From assembly GCA_003344405.1 (NCBI GenBank), contig NOWV01000040.1, positions 1-64,000 of the forward strand: a stretch of DNA of 64,000 bases, given 5' to 3'. A model generated the notes under the pieces. That model did not search any database. It worked only from the letters and a program-made list of their open reading frames with translations, and had not been told where the DNA came from. This document shows, one piece after another, positions 50,801 to 64,000 of the stretch (its first letter is position 1; every line of letters starts with the position of its first letter). The position numbers and the translations under genes are program-made. This DNA comes from Trichoplax sp. H2. Taxonomy: Eukaryota > Placozoa > Uniplacotomia > Trichoplacea.

Positions 50801-52140
50801 CAGTATAAGTCAAATATATTTCACTTTGGTTTTGATATCGATTACAAGATAATTATTTAATCGTCTCAGGAAAAGTCGCAGGTAGTGATGATCAGTTATT
50901 CATATAATTATTATTTAGCACTAATGATAATAGATTTAGGTAGCCTGTTCCACAAAGGGCCTAGATGGAAGCAAAATAAATTCATTCTTAACCTGATCAA
51001 ATGGCATCTATAACATAAAATTGTTCTAGTAAACGAGTACTCATTTTATAGCAGTTTTGCATATATGTTATTCCATCATCAAAAACATTACCTACCTATA
51101 TGATTAATCATACATAGTTGATAGACAGAAATATACGTAACAATTTGATCAAAGTGATCTATTAATCACCTATTCCTAGAATATTGTATTGATCAAACAG
51201 TAAAATTCATATTTTTTGTTATAAAACCACATTATTACTGACAGTTTGCACTCTACTCTGAGCATTAGCGTCTTATTTTGTTCTTTTCTAACTACAATAA
51301 AAAACACTGAAGGACTCTATTGGGCAGTGAAATATTTATTATACGAGTATATTTCTATAATTTTCACTTCAATTTTGATCTTGATTGATTGATTATAATT
51401 ATCGGCAGTATATTGTATTACTAAAATAATGGATTAATGATGATCAAGAGATACGGTATCAATATATTTTATTTGAATTAGTCAAGTTTAAATAATTTAT
51501 TGATAATATAGATAATAAGTAGAGTCGAAAGAGACTGTAAGTAAATGATTTGATTTATCAATATTAATATTGTAATGATTTATTAATAATCTATTTTTAT
51601 TTCAATAAATGCATTGATATAATTACAATCGGCTACTCCCTATCTTGACTCAAGCTGCTAATCAAGCCAGCGATACAATAGCGATGTAAATATTCGCTTT
51701 TACTATCCTTTTAGGCTAATAACAATAATCAATAACGATAGAATAAATGATTGTTTTGTAGTTATATTGCTTCAATTATTTTGATACAATTATATCCCTA
51801 AGTCCATATGCATATCAAATGACGTCGGTTTGGAATATAATTCAGTTAAGAATTCATAATTTATGCAGTAATTAATTATTAATATAGCTGTATCCGTGTT
51901 AGTAATTATTATGATTGGCAATTGCTGTTATTTTTATTGAAATAGCATGCTATCCGTAACATAGAATTGTATAGCACGAAGACTATTTTCCTCTCATTTA
52001 CAATCTGTATACCGCATAAACAACTCATTATCGATTCAAAGCTAAGCTAAGTAAGCTGTTGGGAGAGTTTTTCATCACTATTATGTATTAATGTTAGAGC
52101 GTGAATATTAGAACGAAAAAGGAAACTTTCAACTGCCAAC

Positions 52141-55100
52141 ATGAACATAATGATGAGAAATAGGATGCTATTTCTACCAAAAATATTGCATTTGATAACG
52201 ATATCCTTAATCTGCCTCTATTTAATTCATTTAAACGATTGTAATGCTACTGCGACTAAAGATTTACATATTATTGGATTTCATCGAACTGATATCAATG
52301 ACAGCTTTGCTCATTTATATATACCGGTGCTTTATGGCGCCATGATGGCCATTAATGATATTAATAATAGGACAGACTTACTGCCTGGTTACAATTTTAA
52401 AGTTCAATATCATGACGATATGGTAATTTTTTACAAATGTAACAATTTTTTTATATTCTTTCTCACTTCAAATATAATCTCTACTACAAGTATTTTTTGT
52501 TCAATGCCGAAAAATAACTAAGCTGAAAGCTATCGTTATAGATATTATGTTCTAGTCATTAAATATGATACCTATGATGGCTAGATTTTATACCTAAGCT
52601 GCTTCTAGAAGTTTCGCCGAAATAAAGTCCTATTTAAAGCATATATAGATTTCTAATATACATTCATCATCTTCAAGAAAATTAAAAAATAAACTACAAT
52701 AGTATTTTGATATCATTCTCAAACTGCTGATTGAACTAATATCAAAATCGACAACTTCTATTCTATTAAATTAAGAATTCAGTAGCGTGCTAATTGACTA
52801 AAATCCATTTTTTCTTAAAAGCGTACACCAGCAATAGCAGGGAAATTATTTGTTGAAGCTGTTTTACGGACACCCATTAAAGTTGGTATTCTTGGTCCAT
52901 TTTCTTCAAGTGTTTCGGAAGCAATCGCATCAATGGCAAGATATTGGCATTTACTAGAGGTAATGTTATGTAAGTTATATTAGCTAGGCTTTAAGATTAC
53001 CACATGACGATAGATAGTACTTAAACTCCATTGCGTTATTGATTTATAGCGGAAACAAAAATTTAAATATTTCACTATCGTTGACATGATCGAATATTAG
53101 GTTTACTACATTATCATTTATTTATAACCAATTTTTCATATTATAGATGATTCTAATCTTAACTACGTTATTCAGGCATGTCTTAGTGATAATTAAAGTC
53201 TAGTAGAATTGATCAACTTTACTTATTTTTACTATAATTAACCCTAAATTTCATACTTAAATTGGTACATTAGTTACGTCTGAGAGAGTGATTGTCTATC
53301 TTGAATGGACAAAGTAGCAGAAAATATTTCGAAATTTTTATTTTCCCATTTAGTAAAATATCAGCAGCGAAAATTCAAGCTATGATTCAGACACAATAAG
53401 AATCGCTAGTCCTTTACTATGTTAATTGTACATCACAGCCTCATTTGTTGATCTATAAGCCCTTCCATAACTGCCATACTTTGGGCTCAGATTTTAGATA
53501 GAAATTGAAACTAGATTTAGAAGCTTAGGACATCATACCATCATAAATCATTTGATCACAAGAATCTATAAAATACACCTTGATTTTGCAGCTGTAGTAT
53601 TTTTAGATATCAATCGATATTACTGCCTTGCGATCAGGATTGTATTTGATTTCGTAGTGTGCTGCATCTCTTTGCTAATGTAAATACCGATATCTTCGGT
53701 ATGTAATTAATATAAGGCGGTTCTAAATGTCTATAATTGCAAACCTGACCAGCTTAAGCTAAGTAAATGGGCAGCAATACTATAAGATTTCTTAATGGAA
53801 TTTCGTAAAGTATCAAGAAGAAAATTAGGTTTATCTATCGTTGTTATCATTTCAAATTTGACTAACAGTTTTTATTTACTCAGCCCAATTTGGCATTGAG
53901 TAACCTCCAAATACAGGAAAAATGATACAGTATCTAATAAATTGAACTTAGATAATAGAATTATTCTATTGCCGTTCACGTGAGACTTTGATAAAACGGT
54001 AATAGCTCAGTACTAGTAGTAGATAAATACCACTAAACTGTTTCAATTTACTTTCTAGTAGCGCACTAAAAATTCGGTATAGATCTAGTAAGGAAGATAA
54101 TTTTAATATTCCAATTTAATTATATAATTATCAATAAAGCTGAGCGATTTTTCTGTCTTCTTAAATATAACAATATCGGAAAGATTGAGAGAAAGCTGCT
54201 AGGCTATTTAATTACTGAGAATTATTTTACCCGTGCTCTTTCTTAAATTTAGCAGGGTAGGAGAAAAGTTCTGGCATCTAATTTTCATTAATAATTAACA
54301 TCGTACTTAACTTCATAACCAATATACATATTACCTGAGTTCACTTAGAAACGAAATTAGATTCCTATTTCAAGATGAAGATAAAATTTGAATAGGTTTA
54401 ATAAAATACAAATTGTATCTAGGTGATTTTATAGTAAGAGTTATGCACCTGTATTGGGGCAAGGGAATATTCTAAAAGCCAAGCCTGCACCATTCCTTGT
54501 TATAATCATTGCAATTAGAAGTATATGCTGCTAGTTTAGAATTTCAAACTGAGCTAAAGCTTGATTTAATTATCTTATTACACTAACATATATAAATTGA
54601 TTGCATTACAGCAATGATGATGATTCTTCAATCGATATGATTATTAAAGTAATTATTTATCATTGACATTCTCAAAATAAGATAATTGTCACTTATCTAA
54701 TCCTTATCCAATCTGTATCTCACGATACATCGCCGAAGATAACTGATACTATTAATTTAAGCAGTCATAATTTAAAATTACAACCAGAGGCTTGACTATT
54801 ACTCAATCTAATTATTGGTAGGGATAAACTATCGAATCTACCCGTATGCTATCCAATAGGCAGTTCAGCTATTCTACTTGAAATAAGTACTATATAAATA
54901 TATCAAAAAGAACTAACCTAAACTGCCGTGTGAGAATTTATTTGGTAAAATTATTTTTGATACACATTAAGCAGACAGAAATACTTATTTAATGAAGACC
55001 CTAGTAACTTTAATATGATTATAAACTAGCTATTATTACAGATTAAATCAGGTTGAAAGACATTAAGAAAAAGTATTATATACTAATACTCGCATTTGCT

Positions 55101-58100
55101 AAAAAGAGAATGTAGCTGTTAGCTAAATACAAGATTAATCCTACCGTATCTACTTTCTCAGCCATCGCTTAAATGAATAGTAAATAATATTTATGATCGT
55201 AGATAGTGTTACTTTGGCAATTGGTTATAGTAGAATTTTTGATCTAATTTGGATAAAATTTTTCAGTGAAGGTTATGCGGTAGTACCAGTGCTACTATAC
55301 CTGAGATCAGATCAATTCAGTTCTTGATCTTCGCTTCAATTGAAAGCAAATTATTATTAGATCAAATTTAATAATTGATCGAAAATAAGTTACCATCTTA
55401 TCTCTGTCGTATTAAATAAATTATATCACTTCGATTTTAGTGAAATTTAAGTCTTATAGTCACTATTTCGAATATCGGCAGTTGTCACGAACTGAAGTTT
55501 ATCTTTATTCCAGTTTTTAATTCTTGAAGGAATCGAATATAATCGCATCTTATTTGATTTTTTTGTCCAGGAATTTCAATCCAACTGTTTAATTAGTTCT
55601 GTTTTATTGATAATATTGAATTTTGCCACCTATCGGTGCCGTAAGAACCCGAAGTTTTACTAGATGAATAACTAGAAAAGTAGTCTGCTGGATTTCCTAA
55701 ATTCATAGCCCTATTGATATCATATCATACCTAACTCTTTCCACTTACACTTATACCCTTATTTTAATACCCATAAGTGAAGCTCTCATAAAATTCATTC
55801 TAAAATTATAAATTTGTATGCTTTATTTCAAACTGTAATCAATTGTCCTTATGATGAACTACCCTTAAATTATTATAGAATTTCATAAATTTACGGACAA
55901 TTTCACATGTAATTCTTGGTATAAGCCGATCATAGTCTGGTTTCAATCAATGAAATGATCACAAATCTAAACTCAAAATTTATTGACATTATTTCAAACT
56001 GTAATTAATGACCCTTAAAATGAACTATCGTTAAATTATGACGGAATTTTAGACGTTCACGGACCATATTTCATATAATCCTACGTAAAAGTCGGTCATG
56101 ACCTGGTTTCCATCGATGAAATGATCATAAAATCTAAATTTCAATTTTAGATTTACAACCTTTATTTTTACGCGATACTCAATTCCTAAATATATCAGCC
56201 ATATCATATTTTAATGGCAGTACCATCGGTAATCCATATAAATATTTAAAATGTATATTAAACTCTTTTTGTTCTATCACCCAATAGCCGCGTTTGTATC
56301 CTTAGTGGATGAGTGTAGCAAAATCTGAAGACAATTTTAAACTTATTGGGTATTGTTATATTTCTCCAATTCTTTGTCATCTACTCGTGGTATTTCTATA
56401 TTTATGAATAACTGATGGTGGAATTTATATTTAAGTATGCACATATGTATCCAATTGAATTGAAATTGTAGCACCACATCCACGTACCTTATTAGCGATA
56501 CAATATCGATTTATATTTTAAGTTATTTGAGCTTCTGAGTGATTAATTTTTCATCATCAAATCACTATGGTCAAGATTAAAAATTATGAATGACCGATGG
56601 GCGGAATCTATGCTCAAATATTCGCATATGTATCCAATTTAATTGAGATTGTAGCATAACATCTATATGTTTTATTTGCGATACGATATGGATTTATATT
56701 TCAAATTATTAGAATTGTCAAGAGATTAATTTCTAATCAACAAATCGCTATGATAAAGATTGAAAAAGAAGCATATATGGATATTCTAAAAATAAGTTGA
56801 AATCTTTCCATTCTTTATTGGGGAACAAAGTAGGGATTTATTCAGTTATTGTACTTGATTTCAATAATATAATTAATCTTTATTCGTCCCATTCCTGCTA
56901 TAATTAGCAAGGTATATGCCAGGATTTTCAATATTGACATCTCTCAGTTTATTTCTATTCTACTTCATATTGATACATTATGGATTCCATGTTTTTTGCT
57001 TATTAGAATTTTGTCGATATCTTCTATAGAGCATAGTATTGATGATGAGAACGAGGATGTATTGATTTACACTACGAGTACATATGAATAATTTAATATC
57101 ATGTATACTTTCTATTTCATCTAAAATACGCCTATAGAAATATCAGTCTGGTCTAAACTGTAAAAGCTAAAGCCAACTTGCTACTTTTTATCCATCTAAA
57201 GCTCGTATGTCAATGAAAGCAAAACTCGAGTAATAAACTCTAACATGCATAACTACCAAATTAAAAGGTCAACACACTGATCTAAAATCATCAAGAAATG
57301 ACGAGAAAAAAATAATTATTAATCTTGATCAAACGATGTAGATTACTGTGTTAGTGTAAGTTTTACATAAAGATAGCCAATGTTACTTTTTTACTATAAG
57401 AATTAATACCAACAATTATATTGACTAATATCCATCTGTCATCATTAGAGAGTGTACACAACTTTATTTCTCGTCTTTGTCTTCATTCCTAACACTAGTA
57501 GCTTATTGACATAGTTGTAGTTGCAAGATCGCTGAAAATAAATAAATAGTGCTTTAGTGGCGTCATTAAATATCAGCAGTAAAGAATGAGAGCCATGTTT
57601 CAAATTGATTGTTCTTGTTTTTAATTTTACTTTATTTTATAGCGGTTATTATCTCTCGTCAATATCATTCATGATGGTTCTACTTGATTAATTTTTCCCC
57701 GTAATTAATAATGAAAATACATGTATAAATGCATCTATGTCATAGCCATGTAGCTTGTCGTCAACTAATTTACTTTATACCATTTGTGTTGAAGATGCCT
57801 TTTCTATCTTCATTTAAATTGACTTGAGATTGATTGGCGCTTATTTATGATAACAAAAGTTTCCATTAAGAAATTGCAATTTTTAGTAACATCAATTATC
57901 AGTGGGCTGTAATTGTTACATGCCTTACTGTTTCAATAGTAAAAATGCTTGAATTTCCGGCTTGTTTATATCATACGGCTATAGGAAGTAAGGCAGTATA
58001 AAATTCTCTTTTCTTATACGATTTTAACAGCATGCGAGTGTTATACTATCTTTGTAACATGATTAGCAATAAGTACCTTATTGCTGACCATTAATTTAGC

Positions 58101-61100
58101 CATCTTGTCGTGTTAATAATCGCTAGTAAGAATTGAGTCGTGCTTTAATTAGGGAATATTAATTGCTGATATTTAACGTTGTTTTGGTAGTAGTAAGCAT
58201 GCAATTACAATAATAAAGGTGCTACAAATTCTCTATAAGTACTTACAGGTTATGTAGTATGAAACATATGAAACTGCGATTGCTCCTAAATTCGCCTTAA
58301 GGCAATGTAGTACTATAATGATGGCTATATTTGCTTTTATTAATAAATAGTAAACGTTATGTAATATTAAGATTTAGCACGGTATGAATTACTTCGAAAA
58401 TTTTGACAGTTTCGTTAATAAGAGAATCTCAACTACAATTTGCTGAGGTACTGTAGGACCTTCTCCACTGAATTTTAAAGTGTATCAACGCTTCTTTATT
58501 AATATTGAAAGAGCCCAAGATTGAATTGATACAGTATTTCCTTTTCCTTCGAGCCCGCACAAATGTTATTGTTATTAAAATATTTATAATTAAATTGTTG
58601 ACAAAATTTTGTCATTGATTGCTATTTGCTAAGCCACAATGGATTTGTACTTAGATATCTTGCGTCCGTTAGTGTGAGCAAATGACATTAAATGAAGTTA
58701 ACATGACTAACTAATGACTAACTTTAAGTATTACTTCTTTTCAAGTTTACTGATCCACTTACCAGTACTGCTACTAAGGGTTATTCGTAAACGAGTGTGA
58801 GCAGCGTAAAATAGAATTTGAGTTATTATAAATTTATTCGATGATACGTAACGGATTGTGACGTTAAGTATTATTTATGAGACCTTTTATCTTACTCATT
58901 GATTTAAAGAGAAAATAGAGTTCAATATTCAGCGGAATTAATAAATAAATCATTTCATAACACCCTTGAATTTATGATTCTTATAAAAATACTACGCTAT
59001 TTCCATATAAAATTAAATTTATGAAATTCCTAAGGTGACTAGAGCAACATAATTATTTTTTTTAAAATACCTCCTCCCCCAAAATTAAGCAGGTAGTATA
59101 AAATGGAATTATATCTTACTGTTGCAAAAGAAATCTGATAAATGAGGTATTGCAAGAGGAAAAATTTGCCAATTATTAGCAATAAAGCAATAGAAGATGG
59201 AGAAAATATGTGAAATTATGTAATTTTATAAAAAGAATCATTTATTATTTAAAAAGCCATTAAATTTAGAGAATCTGATTGGCTGAAATTGATAGAAAGC
59301 TAAGTAGCATAAAATTTTTTGCGATACCAATTTTCTCTTAATAAATAATATTTATACAACCAAATTGAGACAGCAGATGCAAATACTTGTAAAAATGAGC
59401 CTACAGAGCAGTAAGGCATATTATTTCTATTTAAATTAGTCAATATACAATAACTAGATTTTTCATATTCATCAATTTAGGAAAAACTCATAGACACTAT
59501 AAATATACCGATATTGCCGTTCATTTTTGTAAGCGATTTAAATAGCTGCAAGTTTCTGCTGATCAATAATTATTTATATAGATTTATGTATGTATTTAAT
59601 AATTCATGTACTACCTTCAATGATGCCCATGGCCTTTTCAATGTTAGTTGGAGATTTGTATTACCAAATATGCGGGCAATTCGCTACTAAATGAAATTAT
59701 GGTTAAATTTACCATTTATAATGTGAGCGTTCTCTCTCGAAAAAGACATGAATTCCAGCATAAGTGCGATTGGCCATTGTTGGGTTGCCACTAAATTTAC
59801 TGTCTCTTATCTTTGTTAAGGGAAATATTAATCCAATTCAGCTTATTTAATAGAGTAATAGACTAATATCCGGTACAGCAATTTGTACACTCCACCACCA
59901 CTAGTGATAACACACCAACATCTAAGCGTAAAGTTTAAGCAAGAATCCAACTAAACTTGTATTTCAATCCTTAATTAACCGGAAATTTATCTCCTGTTAA
60001 TGTTATGCTCTTTAGGAAAGAATTTCAATTTAAATACGTTATTTCCTAACAAAATAAATTTAGAGATAACATACGAAATAGTATACTCTATCGAGAGCAT
60101 AATCATTATATGATCTTTAAGGTACTGTTGGAATAAAGATATTGCTTATATACATGTATAAGGTAAATGAACTAAAAGAATACCTTTGATAAGTAAATAT
60201 TACTAATGCTAACATCAACCATACTGTTCTTCCAAATTATAGGTCTGCTTCTGTTTAATATAGATTAAGCTACATTTAGATTACCGGCATATGTGAAATT
60301 TATGACCTATTCAAATAATCATGTGATAAAATTCATCAATATCTATATATATATCTGAGCATAATTTGAGAGCTACATTTTAACATTCAGTTTTATAAAT
60401 CGACGGTTGCAATGAGATAAAACTGGACGATATATAAGCTGATCATTAGCATCTAAGTAAAGTAATAATCATGCAGTTTCTAAGTTAATTACTACAATCT
60501 ATAGAGCAGCTTACAAATTGAAAAATCTATATCTTAGCTACATAAAATAGTTTTGGGGGACGGAAAATTATATTATTGTCATTAAACTATTGCTTTAATG
60601 GATCCTTACATCAGCGTCTATTTTCATCAATTCTAAAAAATGATAGCAATATGAGTATTCAACTTTACCCATTAAAATAAAATTAATTTTAATGAAAATC
60701 TTTCGAGCAGATTAAAAATGAGAAAGTCTGCATCTTAGCTGTATAAAACAGTTTCTTAGGACAGAAAATCATATTTTTGCGATTGAGCTATTGCTTTAAT
60801 GGATTTTTATCCAGCATATATTTTTTCATTTATTCTACGACCATGAAATGATAGCAACATCAGTACTTAACTTTGCTCATTAAAGTGAGTTTTATTTTAA
60901 TTTAGATATCTGGTGGAGCGACAGCAGCTAACTTAGTTACAGGAAGTAATTTTCCTTACTTTTTCTCTTCCAACATCAACGATGTTTCCCTCAACATTGT
61001 ACGATTAGAATTCATTCAAAGATATCAATGGCAAAGAATTGCTGTTATTATGCAAACAACTAGCAGTTTATATCTTTCGGTAAGGCCGCCTTATTACTTT

Positions 61101-64000
61101 TAATAATGCAAGTTTTGCTAAAAGATTGCTAAATTAATAGTAGCCTAAGTGTTAATGAATTCAAATAACCCAATTCGACCTATTATACTCATCTTCTACA
61201 GGGAGGCCAAGATTTCGTTAAAGGACTACATGATAAAAATTTTACAGTCGTAGCTGAAGAATCATTTGCCACAAATCCAGAGCGTTCTGTTGAATCACTG
61301 CAGGTAACTATAATGATACAAATACTTAACTTTAACTTGTTATTCCCATAACTACGCTATTCTACTGTATTGCTAGAAATTTCTATTTTGAAAGATAGTT
61401 ATGGCGACATTTAATTTAGTAAACGATTAGATAGAGAAGACCTCTTCTCTATCTACGATTTATAATCAATCGCTAAAGAAATGCTCTACAGAATGTAGAT
61501 ATCCGATAACTTATTTTTCAAGTCATAAGTCTAGTTTTACGCTTTTAAATTATCGCTAGCGAAGAGACTATAAAGCCATATGGCAAAGGCATAATCAGTC
61601 GCTGTTTTATAGGATTATATGTGTGTAATGAGCACATCTCATATCAGCTATCTAAAAAGTTATTCCGATATTAATTCTATCAAATGTTTCATTTCTTGAG
61701 AGCATGTGACTAAGTAAACAATTTTATTGAAAACACTTCTGTTTCACATAAGAGAATTTACTTCGATAAACTTATATGCGATCCAATTATACTTGTTAGT
61801 AAGCAAACATTAAAAAATTTTACCCTACTTATGCATATGATTTTTAGTAATGAAATGTAATATTAATGTTAAGATTGTCCTACTTATATAGATTGATACT
61901 AATACGAGTTCTACTTTATTAATTTCATTGAACTAGAATAAAGACGCAAGAATTGTATTCATATTTTCTGATGTACGCAATGCTGCTAACATCCTATGTA
62001 AGGTAGGGCTACACGCGGTTTTCATTTAATGTATCATATACACAGGAGTTTAATACAAAAAAAGTGGATTATCATAGTTAATGCTGAGAAATATAAAACG
62101 AAATCAGCTATTAGCAGTATAATAGCCGTTTAATTACAATATACACGATTATCACGATGACTGTCAAATAACTTAAGAACTTTTAATACGTTTAACACAA
62201 TTAATCTAAGCCGATGATAATTTCTTGATTTAACCGGATGTTAACCAGTTACTATGATTATTCCTTCTAGGCTTATAAATTGGGAATGTATGGAGAAAAT
62301 TATGCGTATCTCCTGCTTAATATTTACTTCCCTAGCTGGATTGATATTTCTGCTAGCCTGACGAATTGTACGAGTGATCAGCTATGGACAGTAGCTAGAA
62401 ATTATTTTACATTTGCACCTTTCTTTGGATATCGTTCTAATCCTACTATAGTTTCGGGACGTGTAAGTTAAATACTAACTATCTACCGGTATATTTCCTA
62501 TCAGTTAGAAATGGTGCATGCAACTTCTGTTTCAATCTACGCCAATTACAAATCAGTGAATAATTATATAATCTATCGTTTTTGTTGTTATTCAGCAGCA
62601 CTTAGCTTCCTATAAATCTTGTGTAATATAGTCTCAAATGTCCTAGCATAAGAGTTATATTTATATTGAAATGCGCATACAGCACCCAACTGATCGCAAA
62701 CTTAAGATCAATATAATATTGCATCGATTCTACCATAGCTTAGTTTAATATTCACAAGCTAAGCAATTATCCAGTGTATATTGCGAATATTTAATGATTG
62801 ATCTCATTCAATGTAGACATATAAACAACATCTTGAAGATTATAGAAAATTTACTGCACAATATGATCCTGTTGATGGCTATAACAGGGCTGTCTATGAC
62901 TCTGTTTATGCACTTGCCCTGGCACTAAATAAGACAGAAGAGCGGCTACGATCATATAATATGAGCTTAAGCGACTTTCATTATAATAATACCTTCATAT
63001 TCAATATTTTATTTAAGGCATTGAAGGAAACACAATTTCTTGGTGCTAGTGTAAGTTCATGATAATGACTCTGAATAGGACAATTTTAAAATTCTTAGAT
63101 ATGATCAATTAAGTTTAGTTATGCTTAATTTATGGCATTTCAGTTTATTACTATATTTTTACTATTGAATTATCTGCTAAGTTCATGATGACGACTCTGA
63201 ATAGGATAATTTTAGAATTCTTGGATATGGTTAAATAAATTTATTTAAGCTTAATTTATGACATTTTAGTTTATTAATATATTTTTACTGACGAATTACC
63301 TACTAGCTATATGTTACATGGTAAATCTTTCCATGTGCTAATTTTGACATCGCCATTGTAATCCATTAGGGGCCATTTCGATTCTATTCACGATCGAGAA
63401 TTGGGAATGTCGATATTATCCAATATCAAAGTAGGTCAAATATGAAAACATTCAGTAGCATACCAACAAGTTTCTCGCAATTTTGTTTTCCATTTCGACC
63501 GATTAAACCCTTCTAGTGAAATAATGCTAGAAATTTATTTCGCGATAATTTTAACGTTACTTCTCGTCTATAAAGTGTATGGATAACAAATTATTGCTCA
63601 TTATTTCATGGTCTATATACACTTTCTATTAGATATCTCAGGCAGCTTTAAAGAAGTTACTATTGGTAACTACCTAGGGGCGAATAGTAACATCGTTCTC
63701 ATGAAAGAGAAAATAATCTGGCCAGGTAAATAGGCAGAGAGAGGAAAAATATCTTGTTCTATTTTAATTTTTCAGTATTCTATTTTACTAATATCGCATG
63801 TATCGTATGGGAGATTAAAAACACAATTTATTGACTTAGTAAATATATGTAATTAAGAATTTCTAATAATGCTACCATTACTTTTGATAAATACCCTATT
63901 TATCTAAACGTGTCATCTTATTTAATATTCTTAGGAGGAAAAATACCTAGTGACCATGTAGAAATTAAAACTGAAAAAGTTCCCATTTCCTATCAAACTT
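52141..64000 (+). CDS. GABA-B-like metabotropic receptor (class C GPCR), 5' part, truncated by window end
   Basis: Exons 52141-52422, 52822-52959, 60906-61079, 61202-61303, 61937-62002, 62271-62462, 62817-63050, 63370-63430, 63633-63725 and 63935-64000 join cleanly (phase 0 for the first seven, then phase 1), giving about 469 residues before the window ends. Residues 12-35 look like a signal peptide after a basic start. The rest is a Venus-flytrap ectodomain of the GABA-B type: YGAMMAINDINN near 69-80, LGPFSSSVSEAI near 118-129, GNYLGANSN late in the fragment, and YALALALNKT (349-358) followed by FHYNNTFI, which closely resemble GABA-B receptors. The membrane domain is not in the window. The Tyr and Glu that contact GABA in GABA-B1 appear replaced (regions SDVRNAANIL and DGYNRAVYDS), so the ligand may differ. 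Intron 2 is nearly 8 kb. Confidence 0.88.
55824..56155. repeat. Diverged 165-bp tandem duplication in intron 2
   Basis: TATTTCAAACTGTAAT occurs at 55824 and 55989, and blocks such as ATGAACTA, ACGGAC, CTGGTTTC-ATC and ATGAAATGATCA follow in the same order in both copies. Many substitutions separate them. Confidence 0.8.
56395..56765. repeat. Diverged 183-bp tandem duplication in intron 2
   Basis: TATGTATCCAATT occurs at 56444 and 56627. GAATTTATATTTAAG-like leaders, GATACAATATCGATTTATAT and TCAAATCACTATG blocks recur in the same order in the second copy with scattered changes. The preceding duplication ends only about 240 bases upstream. Confidence 0.8.
60508..60905. repeat. 201-bp tandem duplication ending at an exon acceptor
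   Basis: TTGCTTTAATGGAT starts at 60590 and 60791. Both copies share ATCTTAGCT, ATGATAGCAA and a TTTTAATTTTAAT-type end. The second copy runs up to the acceptor of exon 3 of the GABA-B-like gene, supplying its pyrimidine tract. Confidence 0.8.
63050..63300. repeat. 126-bp duplication beginning at a splice donor
   Basis: AAGTTCATGATAATGACTCT at 63053, part of the exon 7 donor, recurs at 63179 as a close copy, with GAATAGGA, AATTTTA, TTCTT and TTTAGTTTATTA blocks in order. The second copy begins CTAAGT rather than GTAAGT, so it does not create a second functional donor. Confidence 0.85.

Larger units (their letters stand above)
46978..52140. other. Intergenic region with assembly gap, no gene seen
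   Basis: Downstream of the helicase stop, an AATAAA lies near 47273. A 20-N gap (47625-47644) with a flanking duplication follows, then about 4.2 kb of very AT-rich sequence with no open frame of note and no RNA gene I recognise. The promoter of the GABA-B-like gene should lie just before 52141, but no element can be named. Confidence 0.6.
52960..60905 (+). other. Intron 2 of the GABA-B-like gene (7946 bp)
   Basis: The proteins encoded on either side (ending ARYWHLLE, starting ISGGATAA) are contiguous in GABA-B receptor alignments as I know them, so no exon seems missing. The interval holds no long open frame on either strand and includes three tandem duplications (55824-56155, 56395-56765, 60508-60905). 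I see no nested gene or RNA gene. Confidence 0.75.

Noticed and set aside
1-64000. tRNA, rRNA or other structured RNA genes
   Set aside because: I looked for cloverleaf-type A and B boxes and conserved rRNA stretches by eye and saw none; a covariance-model scan would be decisive.

Overview
This is a eukaryotic nuclear window, most likely from an early-branching animal. It is AT-rich, and its genes are split by short-to-medium GT...AG introns, often with GTAAGT donors. The gene content fits a placozoan such as Trichoplax: GABA-B-like class C receptors, a DEAH helicase fused to an RBR ubiquitin ligase, and a tandem family of small membrane proteins. The species is inferred from gene style and content, not from a database match. 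All eight genes I can support lie on the + strand, and I reconstructed their exons by hand from reading frame and splice signals.

Left part (1-31 kb): five tandem genes at 470-2422, 6918-8788, 13280-16798, 19609-22463 and 28286-30847. Each has four exons, all introns in phase 0, and encodes a four-transmembrane protein of 186-256 aa. Exon 2 is exactly 72 nt in the first four genes and 90 nt in the fifth; exon 3 is 192-201 nt. The membrane core sequence is very divergent. The first four carry PPxY motifs in their cytosolic tails (one also at its N terminus), and the fifth has none. PPxY is the ligand of NEDD4-family WW domains, so this looks like an undescribed local family of membrane adaptors for ubiquitin-dependent sorting. 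The intergenic and intronic DNA, especially in the first 18 kb, is peppered with (TACTG)n / (TACAG)n pentamers and contains several tandem arrays.

Middle part (33-47 kb): a two-exon BED/hAT-transposase-derived gene (33825-36916) has a long intact frame but altered transposase signature residues. It is followed by about 4 kb of tandem repeats. Next is a two-exon gene for a 1649-aa protein (41617-46977) combining a DEAH-box RNA helicase with a C-terminal RING1-IBR-RING2 (RBR) ubiquitin ligase. The intron splits its Walker A motif and holds a triplicated repeat.

Right part (47-64 kb): a 20-N assembly gap flanked by a direct duplication, about 4 kb of sequence with no gene I can see, and then the first ten exons of a GABA-B-like class C GPCR (52141 to the window end). 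These encode the signal peptide and most of the extracellular Venus-flytrap domain. One intron is almost 8 kb, and the residues that would contact GABA appear not to be conserved. The 3' part with the seven-helix domain lies beyond the window.
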